From Perspicuibacillus lycopersici (GTDB lineage: Bacteria > Bacillota > Bacilli > Bacillales > Caldibacillaceae): a stretch of DNA of 64,000 bases. Each line of letters starts with the position of its first letter. The stretch's first letter is position 1. Location: positions 62,001-126,000 of the forward strand of contig NZ_JAOUSF010000001.1 in assembly GCF_025660475.1 (NCBI RefSeq). Direction: 5' to 3'. The position numbers and the translations under genes are program-made. Shown here in pieces: positions 46,218 through 56,889 of this stretch. Under the pieces are notes generated by a model that worked only from the letters and a program-made list of their open reading frames with translations, was not told where the DNA came from and did no database searches.

Positions 46218-46247
46218 AAAAAAATCGGGAGGTTATCCCGATTTTTT
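46218..46247 (-). terminator. Terminator between ymfH and ymfI
   Basis: Stem AAATCGGGA/TCCCGATTT with T runs on both strands (46221-46230, 46236-46245), just past the ymfH stop. Transcription of ymfI probably restarts downstream. Confidence 0.8.
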
Positions 46248-46254
46248 CATCTTC

Positions 46255-47559
46255 TTATTTTTTATTTGCGCTTGCCTTTGGTGCTACTTGAAAAACGGTC
46301 ATCCGTTCTTCATCAATTAGTTCCGATGCACTTTGTTTTACATCCGCAAATGTAATTTTCTCAAGCATTGGCACAACTTGGAATAGGTCCATTTCATTAA
46401 ACGCATAGCGCGTAAATTGATTTGCGATAAATTCTGGTGAATTTAATGCACGTAAAAAAGTTCCGATTTTTTTCTTTTTCACACGTTCGAGTGCTTCTTC
46501 CTCTAAATTATTTCCAGATTTCGCTTGTAATAATATATCCTTAATCGTACTTATTAATTTTTCTGGATTTTGCGTATCTCCACCAACAAGCCCGAAACTA
46601 AAGCTTTGCTCTTGTGTATAATCGTAAGAGAAGGAATCATCGATAAGTCCCGCATCATATAAATTCCGATAATTTTCCGAGCTTGGTCCGAATAGCATTT
46701 CTAACAATAATTGATTGGATAATTCGGTTTTTAACATTATTTCGCCAGATTGATTGACAAAGTTACCTTTTAATCCAATCATACATTTCGGTGTTTGCAC
46801 ATTCATTGGCAACACTTTTTCTTTTGTCGCTACTGTATCTGGCTCTTTGGCAAATTGTCGCTTAATTTCTGCTTGATCCGTAAATGGTTTCTTCGCTTGA
46901 TTAGCTTTTATTAATTCCATCGTCTCAATTGGTGATACAGGTCCTACTACAAATAGAAGCATATTACTCGGATGATAAAAGGTGTGATAGCATTCATATA
47001 ATAAATCCTTCGTTATGTGGGAAATAGATTCCACCGTTCCTGCAATATCGATTTTCACTGGATGCTCATGATACATATTTTCGATTGCACCAAAATACAA
47101 GCGCCAGTCAGGATTATCATCATACATTTGAATTTCTTGACCAATAATGCCCTTTTCTTTTTCAACTGTCTTCTCGGAGAAGTAAGGATCTTGGACAAAA
47201 TCAATTAATGTTTCCAAATTTTTCTCTACATCTGCAGTAGAGGAAAATAAATAAGCTGTTCTTGTAAAAGACGTAAATGCATTCGCAGATGCTCCTTGCT
47301 TGCCAAATTGTTGAAAAACATCTCCATCTTCTTTTTCAAATAATTTATGCTCAAGGAAATGTGCAATTCCATCTGGAACCTTTTTATATTCAGATTGTCC
47401 TAAAGGAACAAAATGATTGTCAATGGAACCATATTTCGTGGTAAATGTAGCAAATGTTTTATTAAATCCCTTCTTCGGTAATATATAAACATCTAAACCA
47501 TTAGAAAGTTTTTCATAGTAAAGTTCTTCTTCTAATTGGTTAAACTGAATTTTTTCCAC
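46255..47559 (-). CDS. ymfH: M16-family zinc protease YmfH
   Basis: This 434-residue pitrilysin-type peptidase has an intact HFLEH zinc motif (about residues 66-70, inverted HxxEH) and a downstream Glu in the EKEKGIIGQEIQMYDD helix. Its partner YmfF lacks the motif, so this is the catalytic half of the pair. Substrates are unknown. GTG start at 47559 after GGAGGGG, overlapping the ymfF stop region without a gap. Confidence 0.88.
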   Translation of the reverse strand: MEKIQFNQLEEELYYEKLSNGLDVYILPKKGFNKTFATFTTKYGSIDNHFVPLGQSEYKKVPDGIAHFLEHKLFEKEDGDVFQQFGKQGASANAFTSFTRTAYLFSSTADVEKNLETLIDFVQDPYFSEKTVEKEKGIIGQEIQMYDDNPDWRLYFGAIENMYHEHPVKIDIAGTVESISHITKDLLYECYHTFYHPSNMLLFVVGPVSPIETMELIKANQAKKPFTDQAEIKRQFAKEPDTVATKEKVLPMNVQTPKCMIGLKGNFVNQSGEIMLKTELSNQLLLEMLFGPSSENYRNLYDAGLIDDSFSYDYTQEQSFSFGLVGGDTQNPEKLISTIKDILLQAKSGNNLEEEALERVKKKKIGTFLRALNSPEFIANQFTRYAFNEMDLFQVVPMLEKITFADVKQSASELIDEERMTVFQVAPKASANKK

Positions 47560-48837
47560 TTATTTCCCCTCCATTCCAGATAAGAAGTAAACCGTATCCC
47601 ATTGAATTTTATTACCCACTTGGACAATCTCTTCTTTCGACACTTGATTTATCTTTTCTTGCCATAATTTATCGGTCACTTGTTTTCTGCTGATTACATT
47701 GTGATAAAGAATTTCGACTAGCCCACGTGAAGTGTCTAATGTTTCTAGCATTTGATTTTGGATTACTGCCTTTGTTTGATCTAGTTCTTGATCAGTAAAA
47801 TCGCCATTTTTCATTGCTGAAAGTTGATTTTTAATAATCGTTACGGCTTTTTCGTAGTTTTTTGTTTCAATACCGGTCATTACCATCATTAATCCTTTAT
47901 GACTTTCCAAACGACTAGCTGCATAATATGCTAAGCTTTCTTTCTCCCGAACATTCATGAAGAGCTTTGAATGTGGAAAGCCTCCAAATAAACCATTAAA
48001 TACTTGTAGTGCAAAGTATTCGTCCTCACCATATTTTACATTTGTTCGTAAGCCTATATTTAATTTTCCTTGTGCGACATCTTGCCGCTCGATTACAACG
48101 TTTTCTTGCTTATTTGTATCTTCTGTACCTTTTGCAACTTCCTTAGGTGTCCGTGCTTTTAACTGGAATTTTTCCTTACAAATCTCAACCACTTGCTGCT
48201 CGTCTATATCCCCAACAATATATAAATCAAACTCATCCTCTGCTAATACTTTTTGATAATATTCAAATAATTGTTGTGATGTGATTCCATCTACATCGTC
48301 TAGATTCCCATTAACTGGAACAGAATATGGCTCATTCTTACACATTTCTTCCACTAAACGTAGATTGGCATAGCGCATTTTATCATCATAAACGGCTTGA
48401 ATACGACTTTTTAATGTACGTTTTTCCTTTGTCACAATTTCTTCATCAAAAACACCATTCACTAGTTTCGGATGAAATAAAACTTCCGCCAGTAGTGTTA
48501 ACCCGCTATCTAACAATGGCTCACTGTTTGTTAAAAATTTTTCATTTGCAATCTCCATTGAAATAGAGATTACATGATACTCGCCTTTTTTCTGTAAATC
48601 ACCGTTTAACGTTGCTCCATAAAGATTTTCTAAATACGACCTAAGCTCGGTAGCAGTTTGATATGTATTTGTACCACTTTGTAATACATTTGGTAATAAT
48701 GCCCGAACAGTCGCATCCTCTTTTGTTAATGGTGCTTTTACTTTTAAAACAATAGTATTGGTTTTATATTTATCTGTTTTTACCAAATGAAAATTAATTC
48801 CAGCATTTTGAATGACCTTTTCCATTTCTTCTGGCAT
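47560..48837 (-). CDS. ymfF: M16-like protein YmfF (inactive partner)
   Basis: This 425-residue M16 fold has no HxxEH motif in the region where YmfH carries it (VRALLPNVLQSGT here). Such non-catalytic subunits pair with an active partner, as in mitochondrial processing peptidase. RBS AAGGAGG precedes the ATG. It directly precedes ymfH; gene order matches Bacillus subtilis. Confidence 0.88.
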   Translation of the reverse strand: MPEEMEKVIQNAGINFHLVKTDKYKTNTIVLKVKAPLTKEDATVRALLPNVLQSGTNTYQTATELRSYLENLYGATLNGDLQKKGEYHVISISMEIANEKFLTNSEPLLDSGLTLLAEVLFHPKLVNGVFDEEIVTKEKRTLKSRIQAVYDDKMRYANLRLVEEMCKNEPYSVPVNGNLDDVDGITSQQLFEYYQKVLAEDEFDLYIVGDIDEQQVVEICKEKFQLKARTPKEVAKGTEDTNKQENVVIERQDVAQGKLNIGLRTNVKYGEDEYFALQVFNGLFGGFPHSKLFMNVREKESLAYYAASRLESHKGLMMVMTGIETKNYEKAVTIIKNQLSAMKNGDFTDQELDQTKAVIQNQMLETLDTSRGLVEILYHNVISRKQVTDKLWQEKINQVSKEEIVQVGNKIQWDTVYFLSGMEGK

Positions 48838-48956
48838 TTATTTTCCTCCTTCATATATGTAAAAAATACTTTAATATATTTATCACCTATTTCTACTATA
48901 CATATGTTACATTTGTCATTTCAAGTTTTGGTAATTAAGAATAAATTTTAGCTCCA

Positions 48957-48989
48957 ATAAAAAAGCTCTTACTAATATTTAGTAAGAGC
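48957..48989 (-). terminator. Terminator of the nucleoside importer operon
   Basis: Perfect 11-bp stem GCTCTTACTAA/TTAGTAAGAGC (48965-48975, 48979-48989) followed by a minus-strand T run, 17 bp beyond the nupQ stop. Confidence 0.85.
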
Positions 48990-49005
48990 AACGATTTATT
49001 CTTCC

Positions 49006-49965
49006 TTAACGACTACCCTTTATATAAGGAGTATTTATTGCTTTTGGTGCAACGGACTTGCCAATAAATCCTGCAATTGCAAATACCGTTAACACATAAG
49101 GGAGAATAAATAAATATACATTTGGAATATCTTTAATTACTGGTAAGTTAGAACCGATAGTACTTAAGCTTTGTGCAAATCCAAAGAAGATGGCAGCACC
49201 CATCATACCTAAAGGATTCCATTTACCAAATATCATCGCAGCAATAGCCATAAATCCTTGTCCACTTATAGTGGAATGACTATAATCCATGGAGAATGAT
49301 TGTGCAAAAATTGCCCCACCGATTCCACCTAATCCACCACTTATCATAACTGCAATATAACGCATCCGATTAACATTTATTCCCATCGTATCAGCAGCCA
49401 TTGGATGTTCCCCAACAGCACGTAAGCGTAAGCCAAATGGTGTTTTATAAATAATCACCCAGCCAATTATTGCAGCAAGAATAGCTAAATAAGATGTAAT
49501 ATATACATTTTGGAAGAAAATTGGCCCAATTACTGGAATGTCCTTTAAAACCGGAACATTAAAACGAGAATTAATTTCCGTAGCCATATCTGTTTGGCCT
49601 TTTCCGAAAATCATTTTCACTAAGAAAATAGTCAAACCGGCTGCTAGCATATTTAATGCTGTTCCTGAAATAATTTGATCTGCACGAAACGTAATAGAGG
49701 CAACCGCAAGTAATAAGGAAAAGATTGCGGAAACAACCATAGATACAAGTATTGCAGTCCAAATCGTCATAGATCCAAAAACATCTGCATAAAACAGATT
49801 AAATAAAATCGCTGTAAATGCACCTACTTGCATAATTCCTTCCAAGCCAATGTTTGTAACACCGGATCTTTCCGTAAATACTGCACCAAGACCAGTGAAG
49901 ATTAGAGGAGCTGCATAAAATAATGCATTATAAAAAACAAACGCTATTGTATCTAGTAAGCTCAT
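49006..49965 (-). CDS. nupQ: Nucleoside ABC transporter permease
   Basis: This 319-residue BPD_transp_2 permease has about eight membrane helices and the family GVTNIGLEGIM motif (about residues 34-44). It is the last gene of bmpA-nupOPQ. In Bacillus subtilis the homologous NupNOPQ imports guanosine and related nucleosides. Stop and start of nupP/nupQ are one base apart. Confidence 0.88.
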   Translation of the reverse strand: MSLLDTIAFVFYNALFYAAPLIFTGLGAVFTERSGVTNIGLEGIMQVGAFTAILFNLFYADVFGSMTIWTAILVSMVVSAIFSLLLAVASITFRADQIISGTALNMLAAGLTIFLVKMIFGKGQTDMATEINSRFNVPVLKDIPVIGPIFFQNVYITSYLAILAAIIGWVIIYKTPFGLRLRAVGEHPMAADTMGINVNRMRYIAVMISGGLGGIGGAIFAQSFSMDYSHSTISGQGFMAIAAMIFGKWNPLGMMGAAIFFGFAQSLSTIGSNLPVIKDIPNVYLFILPYVLTVFAIAGFIGKSVAPKAINTPYIKGSR

Positions 49966-49966
49966 C

Positions 49967-51010
49967 TTACTTCACCTCCTTTTTTTTCGAAAGCTTATCA
50001 AGAAATAATTGGAAAATAAATCCACATGCGACAAAGAATATAATAATAGCAATAATGATTGATACCATTTCTTCTGGAATGCCTGCTTCGTTCGGCATGT
50101 TCAAAGACCCATATTTTAATGCCCCGAATAATGTTGCACCAAAGATAACACCTAATGGATTATTTGCACCTAAAATAGCAACTGCAATTCCATCAAATCC
50201 AATTCCTGTCATTCCGCCTTTCGTTGACACGTACTCAAACGTACCAAGAGCTTCGGTTGCACCTGCCAGTCCAGCTAGAAAACCAGAAATAACCATGGAA
50301 ATTACAATATTCTTCTTCACATTCATACCTGCATATTTTGATGCGTCCTGGTTAAATCCAACTGCTTTTAATTCAAAACCTAATGTTGTTTTTTCTAAAA
50401 TAAACCATATAACAACTACCGCAATTAATGCTAGGAATATCCCATTATGTAATCTAGAATAATCTGTTATTTCCTCGAAAAATGTATTACGTAGTGATGC
50501 GGTTTCATGAATTCTCTCGGAAGTATCTTTCCCTGCAATTGCCCTAATTAATGCATTGGTAATATGTAGAGCAATGTAATTCATCATAATCGTTACAACT
50601 ACTTCATTAACTCCAAGTCGTGCTTTCAGGATACCAGGAACAAATGCCCATAATCCACCTGCTAAACCTGCTGCAAGAATTGCTAATGGGATATGTAGAT
50701 ACATAGGTAATTCAAAACTAAAGCCAACATAAGCTGCCGCAAACCAGCCGACAATTAATTGCCCTTCAACCCCAATGTTAAATAGCCCTGTTTTAAATGC
50801 AAATGCAACTGCTAAACCTGCTAATAAATAGGGGGTAATTTGCCGAATCGTTTCTCCTATCGTGTAAAGATCCCCAAAAATCCCATTCCATAGCGCTGTA
50901 TAACCTAAAATTGGACTGTATCCACTAATTAGCATAATAATAGCACCAACAATTAAACCTAAAATAACAGCTAAAATAGGAATTAGTACATTCCTTAAGC
51001 TTTTCGACAT
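49967..51010 (-). CDS. nupP: Nucleoside ABC transporter permease
   Basis: This 347-residue BPD_transp_2 permease has about nine membrane helices. The GLFNIGVEGQL motif (about residues 78-88) is the family signature. It pairs with NupQ. ATG 51010 follows AAGGTG by 6 nt; the GTG three codons upstream lies inside that ribosome site. It starts one base after the nupO stop, so coupling is likely. Confidence 0.88.
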   Translation of the reverse strand: MSKSLRNVLIPILAVILGLIVGAIIMLISGYSPILGYTALWNGIFGDLYTIGETIRQITPYLLAGLAVAFAFKTGLFNIGVEGQLIVGWFAAAYVGFSFELPMYLHIPLAILAAGLAGGLWAFVPGILKARLGVNEVVVTIMMNYIALHITNALIRAIAGKDTSERIHETASLRNTFFEEITDYSRLHNGIFLALIAVVVIWFILEKTTLGFELKAVGFNQDASKYAGMNVKKNIVISMVISGFLAGLAGATEALGTFEYVSTKGGMTGIGFDGIAVAILGANNPLGVIFGATLFGALKYGSLNMPNEAGIPEEMVSIIIAIIIFFVACGFIFQLFLDKLSKKKEVK

Positions 51011-51011
51011 A

Positions 51012-52562
51012 TTACTCACCTTCTTTCTGTAAAGACTGAACCGTTGAATCTTTTGTTAATTTTTGACCTGCCATTAATAAACCTAATTCTTGCTCTGATG
51101 TATGCTTAGCATCTACTATATCTATAATTTCTCCTTCAAAAATCACGGCAATACGATCACTAACATTAAGAATTTCATCTAGTTCAAAGGAAATAAGAAG
51201 TACTGCTTTTCCATTATCCCGTTGTTCAATTAACCGTTTATGAATAAATTCAATTGCACCTACATCTAAACCTCTCGTAGGCTGTGCAGCAATTAATAAA
51301 TCTGGATTCCGTTCGACCTCTCGACCAATAATAACCTTTTGTTGATTTCCTCCAGATAACGCACGCGCTAGCTCGTACTCACTTTGTGTACGAACATCGT
51401 ATTGTGAGATAATTTCCCTAGCCTTCTCATAAATTACTTTATAATTTAGTACTCCTGCTTTTGAATATGGAGCATGGTAGTATGATTGTAATGCAACATT
51501 TTCTCCGACAGAATAATTTAAAACTAGTCCGTGCTTATGACGATCTTGTGGAATATGTCCTATTCCAGATTCGGTTATTTTTCGAGGACGTAGATTTGTA
51601 ATATCTTTATTGTTTAATGTAATCGATCCACTTTCTACTTTTCGTAAACCGGTAATTGCTTCAATTAATTCAGTTTGGCCATTTCCATCAACACCAGCAA
51701 TGCCTAAAATTTCCCCACGTCGGATTGATAAATTTAAGCCTTTTATTTTTTCCACTCCACGATAATCTTTCACTAATAAATCCGAAATTCGAAATACCTC
51801 TTCCTTCGGATTGCTTTGTCGCTTTTCTGTCGTAAACTCTACGTCACGGCCAACCATTAAACTAGCAAGCTCTGTAGGATTAGTTTCCGAAACATTTACC
51901 GTTCCGATCCCTTTTCCTCGCCGAATAACTGTTACTCTATCGGCAACTTCCATAATTTCTTTTAATTTATGGGTAATTAATATAATTGATTTACCTTCTT
52001 CGATTAATCGTTTCATAATCTGGATTAATTCAGTTATTTCCTGTGGTGTTAATGTAGCAGTTGGTTCATCAAAAATTAATATTTCCGCACCACGGTACAA
52101 TGTTTTTAATATTTCTACCCTTTGTTGCATACCTACCGATATATCTGAAATTACAGCATACGGATCAACATCTAACCCATAATTTTTCGAAATACGGGCA
52201 ATTTCCTCAGAGGCTGTTTTAATGTCAATAGAACCCCTTTTTGTCGGTTCACTACCTAAAATAATATTCTCAGTAACTGTAAAATTATCAACTAACATAA
52301 AATGCTGGTGCACCATGCCGATTCCTAAATCATTCGCTACATTAGGGTCTGTTATATTGACAGATTTCCCTTTCACACGAATTTCTCCACCATCTGGCTG
52401 ATATAAACCAAATAATACATTCATTAACGTCGATTTACCTGCGCCATTTTCCCCTAAAAGGGCATGAATTTCCCCTTTTTTCACTTGTAGCGTGATATTA
52501 TCATTTGCTACGAAATTACCGAAAACTTTGCGGATATTCAACATTTCGATAACATGTTCCAA
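51012..52562 (-). CDS. nupO: Nucleoside ABC transporter ATP-binding protein (two ABC domains)
   Basis: This 516-residue fused ATPase has domain 1 with GENGAGKST (about residues 37-45) and a degenerate signature ISVGMQQR. Domain 2 has a variant Walker A GVDGNGQTE and an intact LSGGNQQK signature. This asymmetry is normal for the BMP/ribose class of importers. TTG start at 52562 after GGGGGG. A long inverted repeat separates it from bmpA. Confidence 0.9.
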   Translation of the reverse strand: MEHVIEMLNIRKVFGNFVANDNITLQVKKGEIHALLGENGAGKSTLMNVLFGLYQPDGGEIRVKGKSVNITDPNVANDLGIGMVHQHFMLVDNFTVTENIILGSEPTKRGSIDIKTASEEIARISKNYGLDVDPYAVISDISVGMQQRVEILKTLYRGAEILIFDEPTATLTPQEITELIQIMKRLIEEGKSIILITHKLKEIMEVADRVTVIRRGKGIGTVNVSETNPTELASLMVGRDVEFTTEKRQSNPKEEVFRISDLLVKDYRGVEKIKGLNLSIRRGEILGIAGVDGNGQTELIEAITGLRKVESGSITLNNKDITNLRPRKITESGIGHIPQDRHKHGLVLNYSVGENVALQSYYHAPYSKAGVLNYKVIYEKAREIISQYDVRTQSEYELARALSGGNQQKVIIGREVERNPDLLIAAQPTRGLDVGAIEFIHKRLIEQRDNGKAVLLISFELDEILNVSDRIAVIFEGEIIDIVDAKHTSEQELGLLMAGQKLTKDSTVQSLQKEGE

Positions 52563-52594
52563 TTAATAACCCCCCTAAGGTATTTCATTAGCTC

Positions 52595-52645
52595 ATAAAA
52601 AGGCATACATAAAAAGCTTTAATCGAATTAAAGCTTTTTATGTAT
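52595..52645 (-). terminator. Long hairpin between bmpA and nupO (possible partial terminator)
   Basis: A perfect 19-bp inverted repeat (52605-52623, 52627-52645) built around AAAAAGCTTTAAT, followed on the minus strand by CCTTTTTATG. Within an operon such a structure usually lets some transcripts through and lowers downstream expression, so that the binding protein exceeds the transporter. A second hairpin ACAGCGGG/CCCGCTGT (52675-52697) sits between it and the bmpA stop. Confidence 0.65.
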
Positions 52646-52707
52646 TGCTTTTTATTACAATATACATTGATAATACAGCGGGCATTGTACCCGCTGTAAA
52701 ATAATCA

Positions 52708-53799
52708 TTATTGTTCTTCAAAGCTTTTTAATTCTTCATAAGTTCCTGGAACAGTTAAATCGCCGTTCACGATTTTTTCTTTCCATTCATTTACAGTTGC
52801 TAATGTTTCTGCAGTTAAATTTCCACCAGTTTCAGCAAGACCAACACCATCTTCCGCTAATCCTAAAGTTGTTGTATTGCCACCAGGGAAATTACCTTCT
52901 TTAGTTAATTTAATTACATCATTAATCGCTACATCAATACGTTTTAATGCAGAAGTTAACGTAATGTTTGTATCGTCATTTACTTTTCCTAAATGGTATT
53001 GGTCACTATCTACCCCAATAACCCATACATCTGCATTTGGATCTGCTGTTTTTCTTTCAACAGCTTCTGTAAATACCCCGTTACCTGTACCACCAGATGC
53101 GTGGAAAATAATATCAGCGCCTGCTGTATACATTTGGTTTGCTGCTGCTTTTCCTAGTTCTGGGCTACCAAATGAACCTGTATAATTAATCATAACTTCA
53201 ATACTTGGATCAACGGAAGCAACACCTGCTCTGAATCCAGTTTCGAATCTTTCGATTACATCACTTTCCATACCACCTACGAAACCAAGTTTTTTAGTTT
53301 TCGTTTGTAGTGCTGCAGCTACACCTGCTAAGAAAGAAGCTTCTTGTTCTTTAAACATAACGCTTGCCACATTATCTTTTTGAACTTCAGAGTCAATGAT
53401 TACAAATTTCGCATCTTTTTTCTGATCCGCAATTTCTGCAATTGGTTCAGCTAACATAAATCCAGTTGCAACGATCAAATCAAAATCACGACGTACTAGA
53501 CTATTTAAGTTTGGTACATAGTCAGCATCAGTATTCGATTGAAGGTAGTCATAACCACCATCGCCTTTTTCTAAGCCATTTTCTTCACCATATGCTTTAA
53601 GACCTTCCCAAGCTAGTTGGTTAAATGACTTATCATCTACACCACCAGTATCTGTAACCATTGCGATGGAAATAGCATCATTATTTGCACCTTCATTATT
53701 GCTAGCACCTTGCTTATCGTCCTCTTTTTTACCACATCCAACTAATACAAATCCTAAAACTAGAAGAAGTGATAAAATGGAAAGAATACTTTTCTTCAA
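52708..53799 (-). CDS. bmpA: BMP-family nucleoside-binding lipoprotein
   Basis: This 363-residue substrate-binding lipoprotein has a signal with lipobox LVGC (Cys at about residue 22) and the Bmp family segments MVTDTGGVDDKSFNQ and FVGGMESDVI. It captures nucleosides for NupOPQ. TTG start at 53799 after GGGGG. It is the first gene of the importer operon (ortholog of NupN). No purine riboswitch was found upstream. Confidence 0.9.
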   Translation of the reverse strand: MKKSILSILSLLLVLGFVLVGCGKKEDDKQGASNNEGANNDAISIAMVTDTGGVDDKSFNQLAWEGLKAYGEENGLEKGDGGYDYLQSNTDADYVPNLNSLVRRDFDLIVATGFMLAEPIAEIADQKKDAKFVIIDSEVQKDNVASVMFKEQEASFLAGVAAALQTKTKKLGFVGGMESDVIERFETGFRAGVASVDPSIEVMINYTGSFGSPELGKAAANQMYTAGADIIFHASGGTGNGVFTEAVERKTADPNADVWVIGVDSDQYHLGKVNDDTNITLTSALKRIDVAINDVIKLTKEGNFPGGNTTTLGLAEDGVGLAETGGNLTAETLATVNEWKEKIVNGDLTVPGTYEELKSFEEQ

Positions 53800-53917
53800 A
53801 AGAAGAACCCCCTTATAATTATTTGTAGAAATGTTTTATTTTTCTTGTATATCCTAATAATCCATTATGTAGAATAGTGAAAAAATTAAAGCTAATTGAA
53901 TTGGATATACGGATATA

Positions 53918-53945
53918 TTTGTATCATTTCTACTACCATTGACAA
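53918..53945 (-). promoter_or_regulatory. Possible promoter of bmpA-nupOPQ
   Basis: Minus-strand TTGTCA (53945-53940), 16-bp spacer, TACAAA (53923-53918), about 120 bp upstream of bmpA. The remainder of the AT-rich 53800-54175 gap shows no riboswitch-like conserved motif. Confidence 0.4.
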
Positions 53946-54175
53946 ATATACCATGAAATACTCAAATAAGGAATACGAACTTTTAATTTTGTCGAAAAAT
54001 ATTATAATTTATTTATTTACTTGTGAATTGCTAATTTATCAGTATTTCTAATCTTTCTTTAAAACTAGTAAAAAGTTCATCTATTCATAAAAACCGTATA
54101 ATTTTAACTATTTTTTTATTTTAGTTTGGATATTTTGGTTTTTTCGTATTCCTTTGAAATATCTATACTAAAATA

Positions 54176-54216
54176 ATAATAATAAAACCTCTATCTTTTG
54201 AGCGATAGAGGTTTTT
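54176..54216. terminator. Terminator of spoIIIE
   Basis: Perfect stem AAAACCTCTATC/GATAGAGGTTTT (54184-54195, 54204-54215) with T-rich tails on both strands, 12 bp past the spoIIIE stop. Confidence 0.8.
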
Positions 54217-54227
54217 GTCGAACATTA

Positions 54228-56543
54228 TTAAGATGATTTAATTTCGTCATTTTCTGGTTTCGGAATAAGCACTACCCTTGGCTTACTACCTTCATAAGGT
54301 CCTACTACCCCACGTTTTTCCATTTCATCAATTAGCCGCGCAGCACGTGTATAACCAATACGGAATCGGCGTTGAAGCATAGATACCGATGCAGTTTGCA
54401 TTTCTGCAATTAATTGCACAGCATCTCCATATAGTTCATCTTCTACTTCTTCTGTTGTTTCAACCGATTCATCTGGAATCATTTCTTCCTGATATTGTGC
54501 TTTTTGTTGTGAAATAACAAAATCTACTACCTCTCCTACCTCTTCATCCGATAAAAATGCACCTTGTACTCGGACTGGCTTTGATGCACCTGCTGGTAGA
54601 AATAACATATCCCCTCTGCCTAATAGTTTTTCTGCTCCACCCATATCTAATATTGTTCTCGAATCCGTTTGGGAAGAGACAGCAAAAGCTATTCTTGATG
54701 GGATATTAGCCTTGATTACCCCTGTAATAACGTCCACTGATGGTCTTTGAGTTGCAATAATTAAGTGGATACCTGCCGCTCGCGCCATTTGTGCCAATCT
54801 TGTAATCGAATCTTCCACATCGGATGAGGCAACCATCATTAAATCAGCTAACTCATCAACAATGACGACTATGAATGGTAGTAATGGTTGTTTTTCTCCG
54901 GTTTCTACATTCGCTTTGCGCACATGTTCATTATACCCTTCAATATTTCTTGTACCAGTATGGGAAAATAACTCATAGCGACGTTCCATTTCATTTACAA
55001 CTTTTTTCAATGCTTGTGATGCCTTTTTCGGATTCGTAACTACTGGGGCTAACAAATGTGGCACTCCATTGTACATTGTCAATTCTACCATTTTTGGATC
55101 AATAAGCATCATTTTCACTTCATGTGGCTTTGTTCGCATTAAAATACTTGTAATAATTCCATTTATACAAACACTCTTCCCTGAGCCAGTGGCCCCTGCT
55201 ACTAATAAATGTGGCATTTTATTTAATTGCGCTAATACGGCATCGCCTGTTATATCTCGACCTAAGCCAATTAATAATTTTGACTCTAGCTTATCGATAC
55301 TATCCTCTAGTACTTCTCTTAATGAAACAATAGCAACCTCTGAATTAGGGACCTCAATACCAATTGCTGATTTACCTGGAATTGGTGCTTCCATACGAAT
55401 ATCCTTTGCAGCCAAGGCAAGCGCTAGATCATCAGTTAAACTAACAATTTTACTTACTTTAACTCCAACATCGGGATGGACTTCATACTTTGTAACAGCT
55501 GGTCCAATATGTACTTGGGTTACCCGTGCCTTTACACCAAAGCTTTGAAACGTCCGTTCTAATTTCGCAGCATTTGCATGAATAAGCTCGTATTCATTAC
55601 TTTGATCTGTTTGCCGAGGGAGCTTTAATAAGGATAATGGCGGTAATTGATAATCAACATTTTCCACCTCTGAAAATTGCATCGGAACATTTGCAGTTTC
55701 ATCTGAATCATTTTCCATTATTTCAACTTCTCCATGATTATCTTGCATAATTTCTTCGCGATAGACTGCCTTTTCTGCAAAATTAGAAATAATCGGCTCC
55801 ATTGGCACGTCCACTTCCATTGGTTGCATCTCAATCTCTGCTTCCTTAGCAGCAGACTTATTCGTAACTTTGCTTCTTTGGTTTGCAGGTCGCTTCTTTC
55901 GATTGGCTTTCCATGCTTGCCAATCGGTGCGGATACTATTCCACGTTTTTACGAAATAGCGTTTAATATAACCGCTAATATTCCGGACGATATCACCAAA
56001 TGATTTTCCGGTAAGTAAAAGAAACCCGATAATGATGAATAACCACGCGAATAATTCTGTTCCTTTTGCATCGAAGAGCATGTAAAAGAGGGCAAAGAGA
56101 ACGGCTCCAACCATTCCCCCACCAAGATCCATCGTGCTCGATTCTCCTCTTAAATCCATCCAAAACAAATCCCACGTATTTGCAATAACACTAGGCTTTT
56201 CAAATGGACCTTGACTAGATAATAAATCGAATAACGTAACATGGCTTAATAAAAGAATAGAGGAAAAAATGGTGTATATTCCAATCAATCGGCGATTTCG
56301 TAGATTCGGCCATTCCCTCATCCAAATAAGCACACCACTTAATATTATTAGTGCTAACGGAAGAACGATGTACCACTCTCCTGTTAGAAAGCGAAAGAAG
56401 TGCACGAAGCCACGTCCAACAACTCCTAGATCTGCTAATGTAATAACCGAAAGTGCGAGCATTGTTAAAGCACCAATCTCAAATTTTATTGTATGTACAA
56501 TTTTTTGTTGTTTTTTTGTTTTTCTTTTTTTCCTTTTTGCCAT
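54228..56543 (-). CDS. spoIIIE: FtsK/SpoIIIE DNA translocase
   Basis: 771 residues. Four N-terminal membrane helices (about 20-185), an acidic linker, the ATPase motor with GATGSGKS (about residues 447-454) and [13 protein letters not shown], and a C-terminal winged-helix gamma domain (about 705-765) that reads oriented sequence motifs. It pumps DNA into the forespore. ATG 56543 follows AGGTG. The usual downstream GntR gene ymfC is replaced by the nucleoside importer. Confidence 0.93.
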   Translation of the reverse strand: MAKRKKRKTKKQQKIVHTIKFEIGALTMLALSVITLADLGVVGRGFVHFFRFLTGEWYIVLPLALIILSGVLIWMREWPNLRNRRLIGIYTIFSSILLLSHVTLFDLLSSQGPFEKPSVIANTWDLFWMDLRGESSTMDLGGGMVGAVLFALFYMLFDAKGTELFAWLFIIIGFLLLTGKSFGDIVRNISGYIKRYFVKTWNSIRTDWQAWKANRKKRPANQRSKVTNKSAAKEAEIEMQPMEVDVPMEPIISNFAEKAVYREEIMQDNHGEVEIMENDSDETANVPMQFSEVENVDYQLPPLSLLKLPRQTDQSNEYELIHANAAKLERTFQSFGVKARVTQVHIGPAVTKYEVHPDVGVKVSKIVSLTDDLALALAAKDIRMEAPIPGKSAIGIEVPNSEVAIVSLREVLEDSIDKLESKLLIGLGRDITGDAVLAQLNKMPHLLVAGATGSGKSVCINGIITSILMRTKPHEVKMMLIDPKMVELTMYNGVPHLLAPVVTNPKKASQALKKVVNEMERRYELFSHTGTRNIEGYNEHVRKANVETGEKQPLLPFIVVIVDELADLMMVASSDVEDSITRLAQMARAAGIHLIIATQRPSVDVITGVIKANIPSRIAFAVSSQTDSRTILDMGGAEKLLGRGDMLFLPAGASKPVRVQGAFLSDEEVGEVVDFVISQQKAQYQEEMIPDESVETTEEVEDELYGDAVQLIAEMQTASVSMLQRRFRIGYTRAARLIDEMEKRGVVGPYEGSKPRVVLIPKPENDEIKSS

Positions 56544-56659
56544 TGGAATCACCTAACTAACTATACTATTTTCTCTATAACATCTTCCTAAAATTATGTA
56601 TCGATTAAGCGGAAGAAAGATTGTCCACTTTCATTTTCGTTCTAACAATGATAATGATG

Positions 56660-56690
56660 AAGAAAGCAGCCTACTTCACAAGGCTGCCTG
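56660..56690 (-). terminator. Possible terminator after ylzJ
   Basis: Stem GCAGCC/GGCTGC (56666-56671, 56682-56687) with a short T/C tail on the minus strand. The rest of the 56544-56889 gap shows no gene. Confidence 0.5.
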
Positions 56691-56889
56691 AAACTATTAT
56701 CTATTATAGCATAATTACGACTATTACTAAGCCTGTTTTCAAAAGTTGTTACTCTTAAAATAGAACTTCATGAATGGTTTGCTGGAAGAATACATGAACA
56801 TTCCCATCGTATGTAGGAGTAAAAGTTTCATTTTTCTTATAGATAATTAACTATCTAAACATATTCACACTTAAATAACATTGTACTCT

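Noticed and set aside
53800..54175. Purine riboswitch before the nucleoside importer
   Set aside because: None of the conserved purine-riboswitch loop or junction sequences is present on the minus strand.
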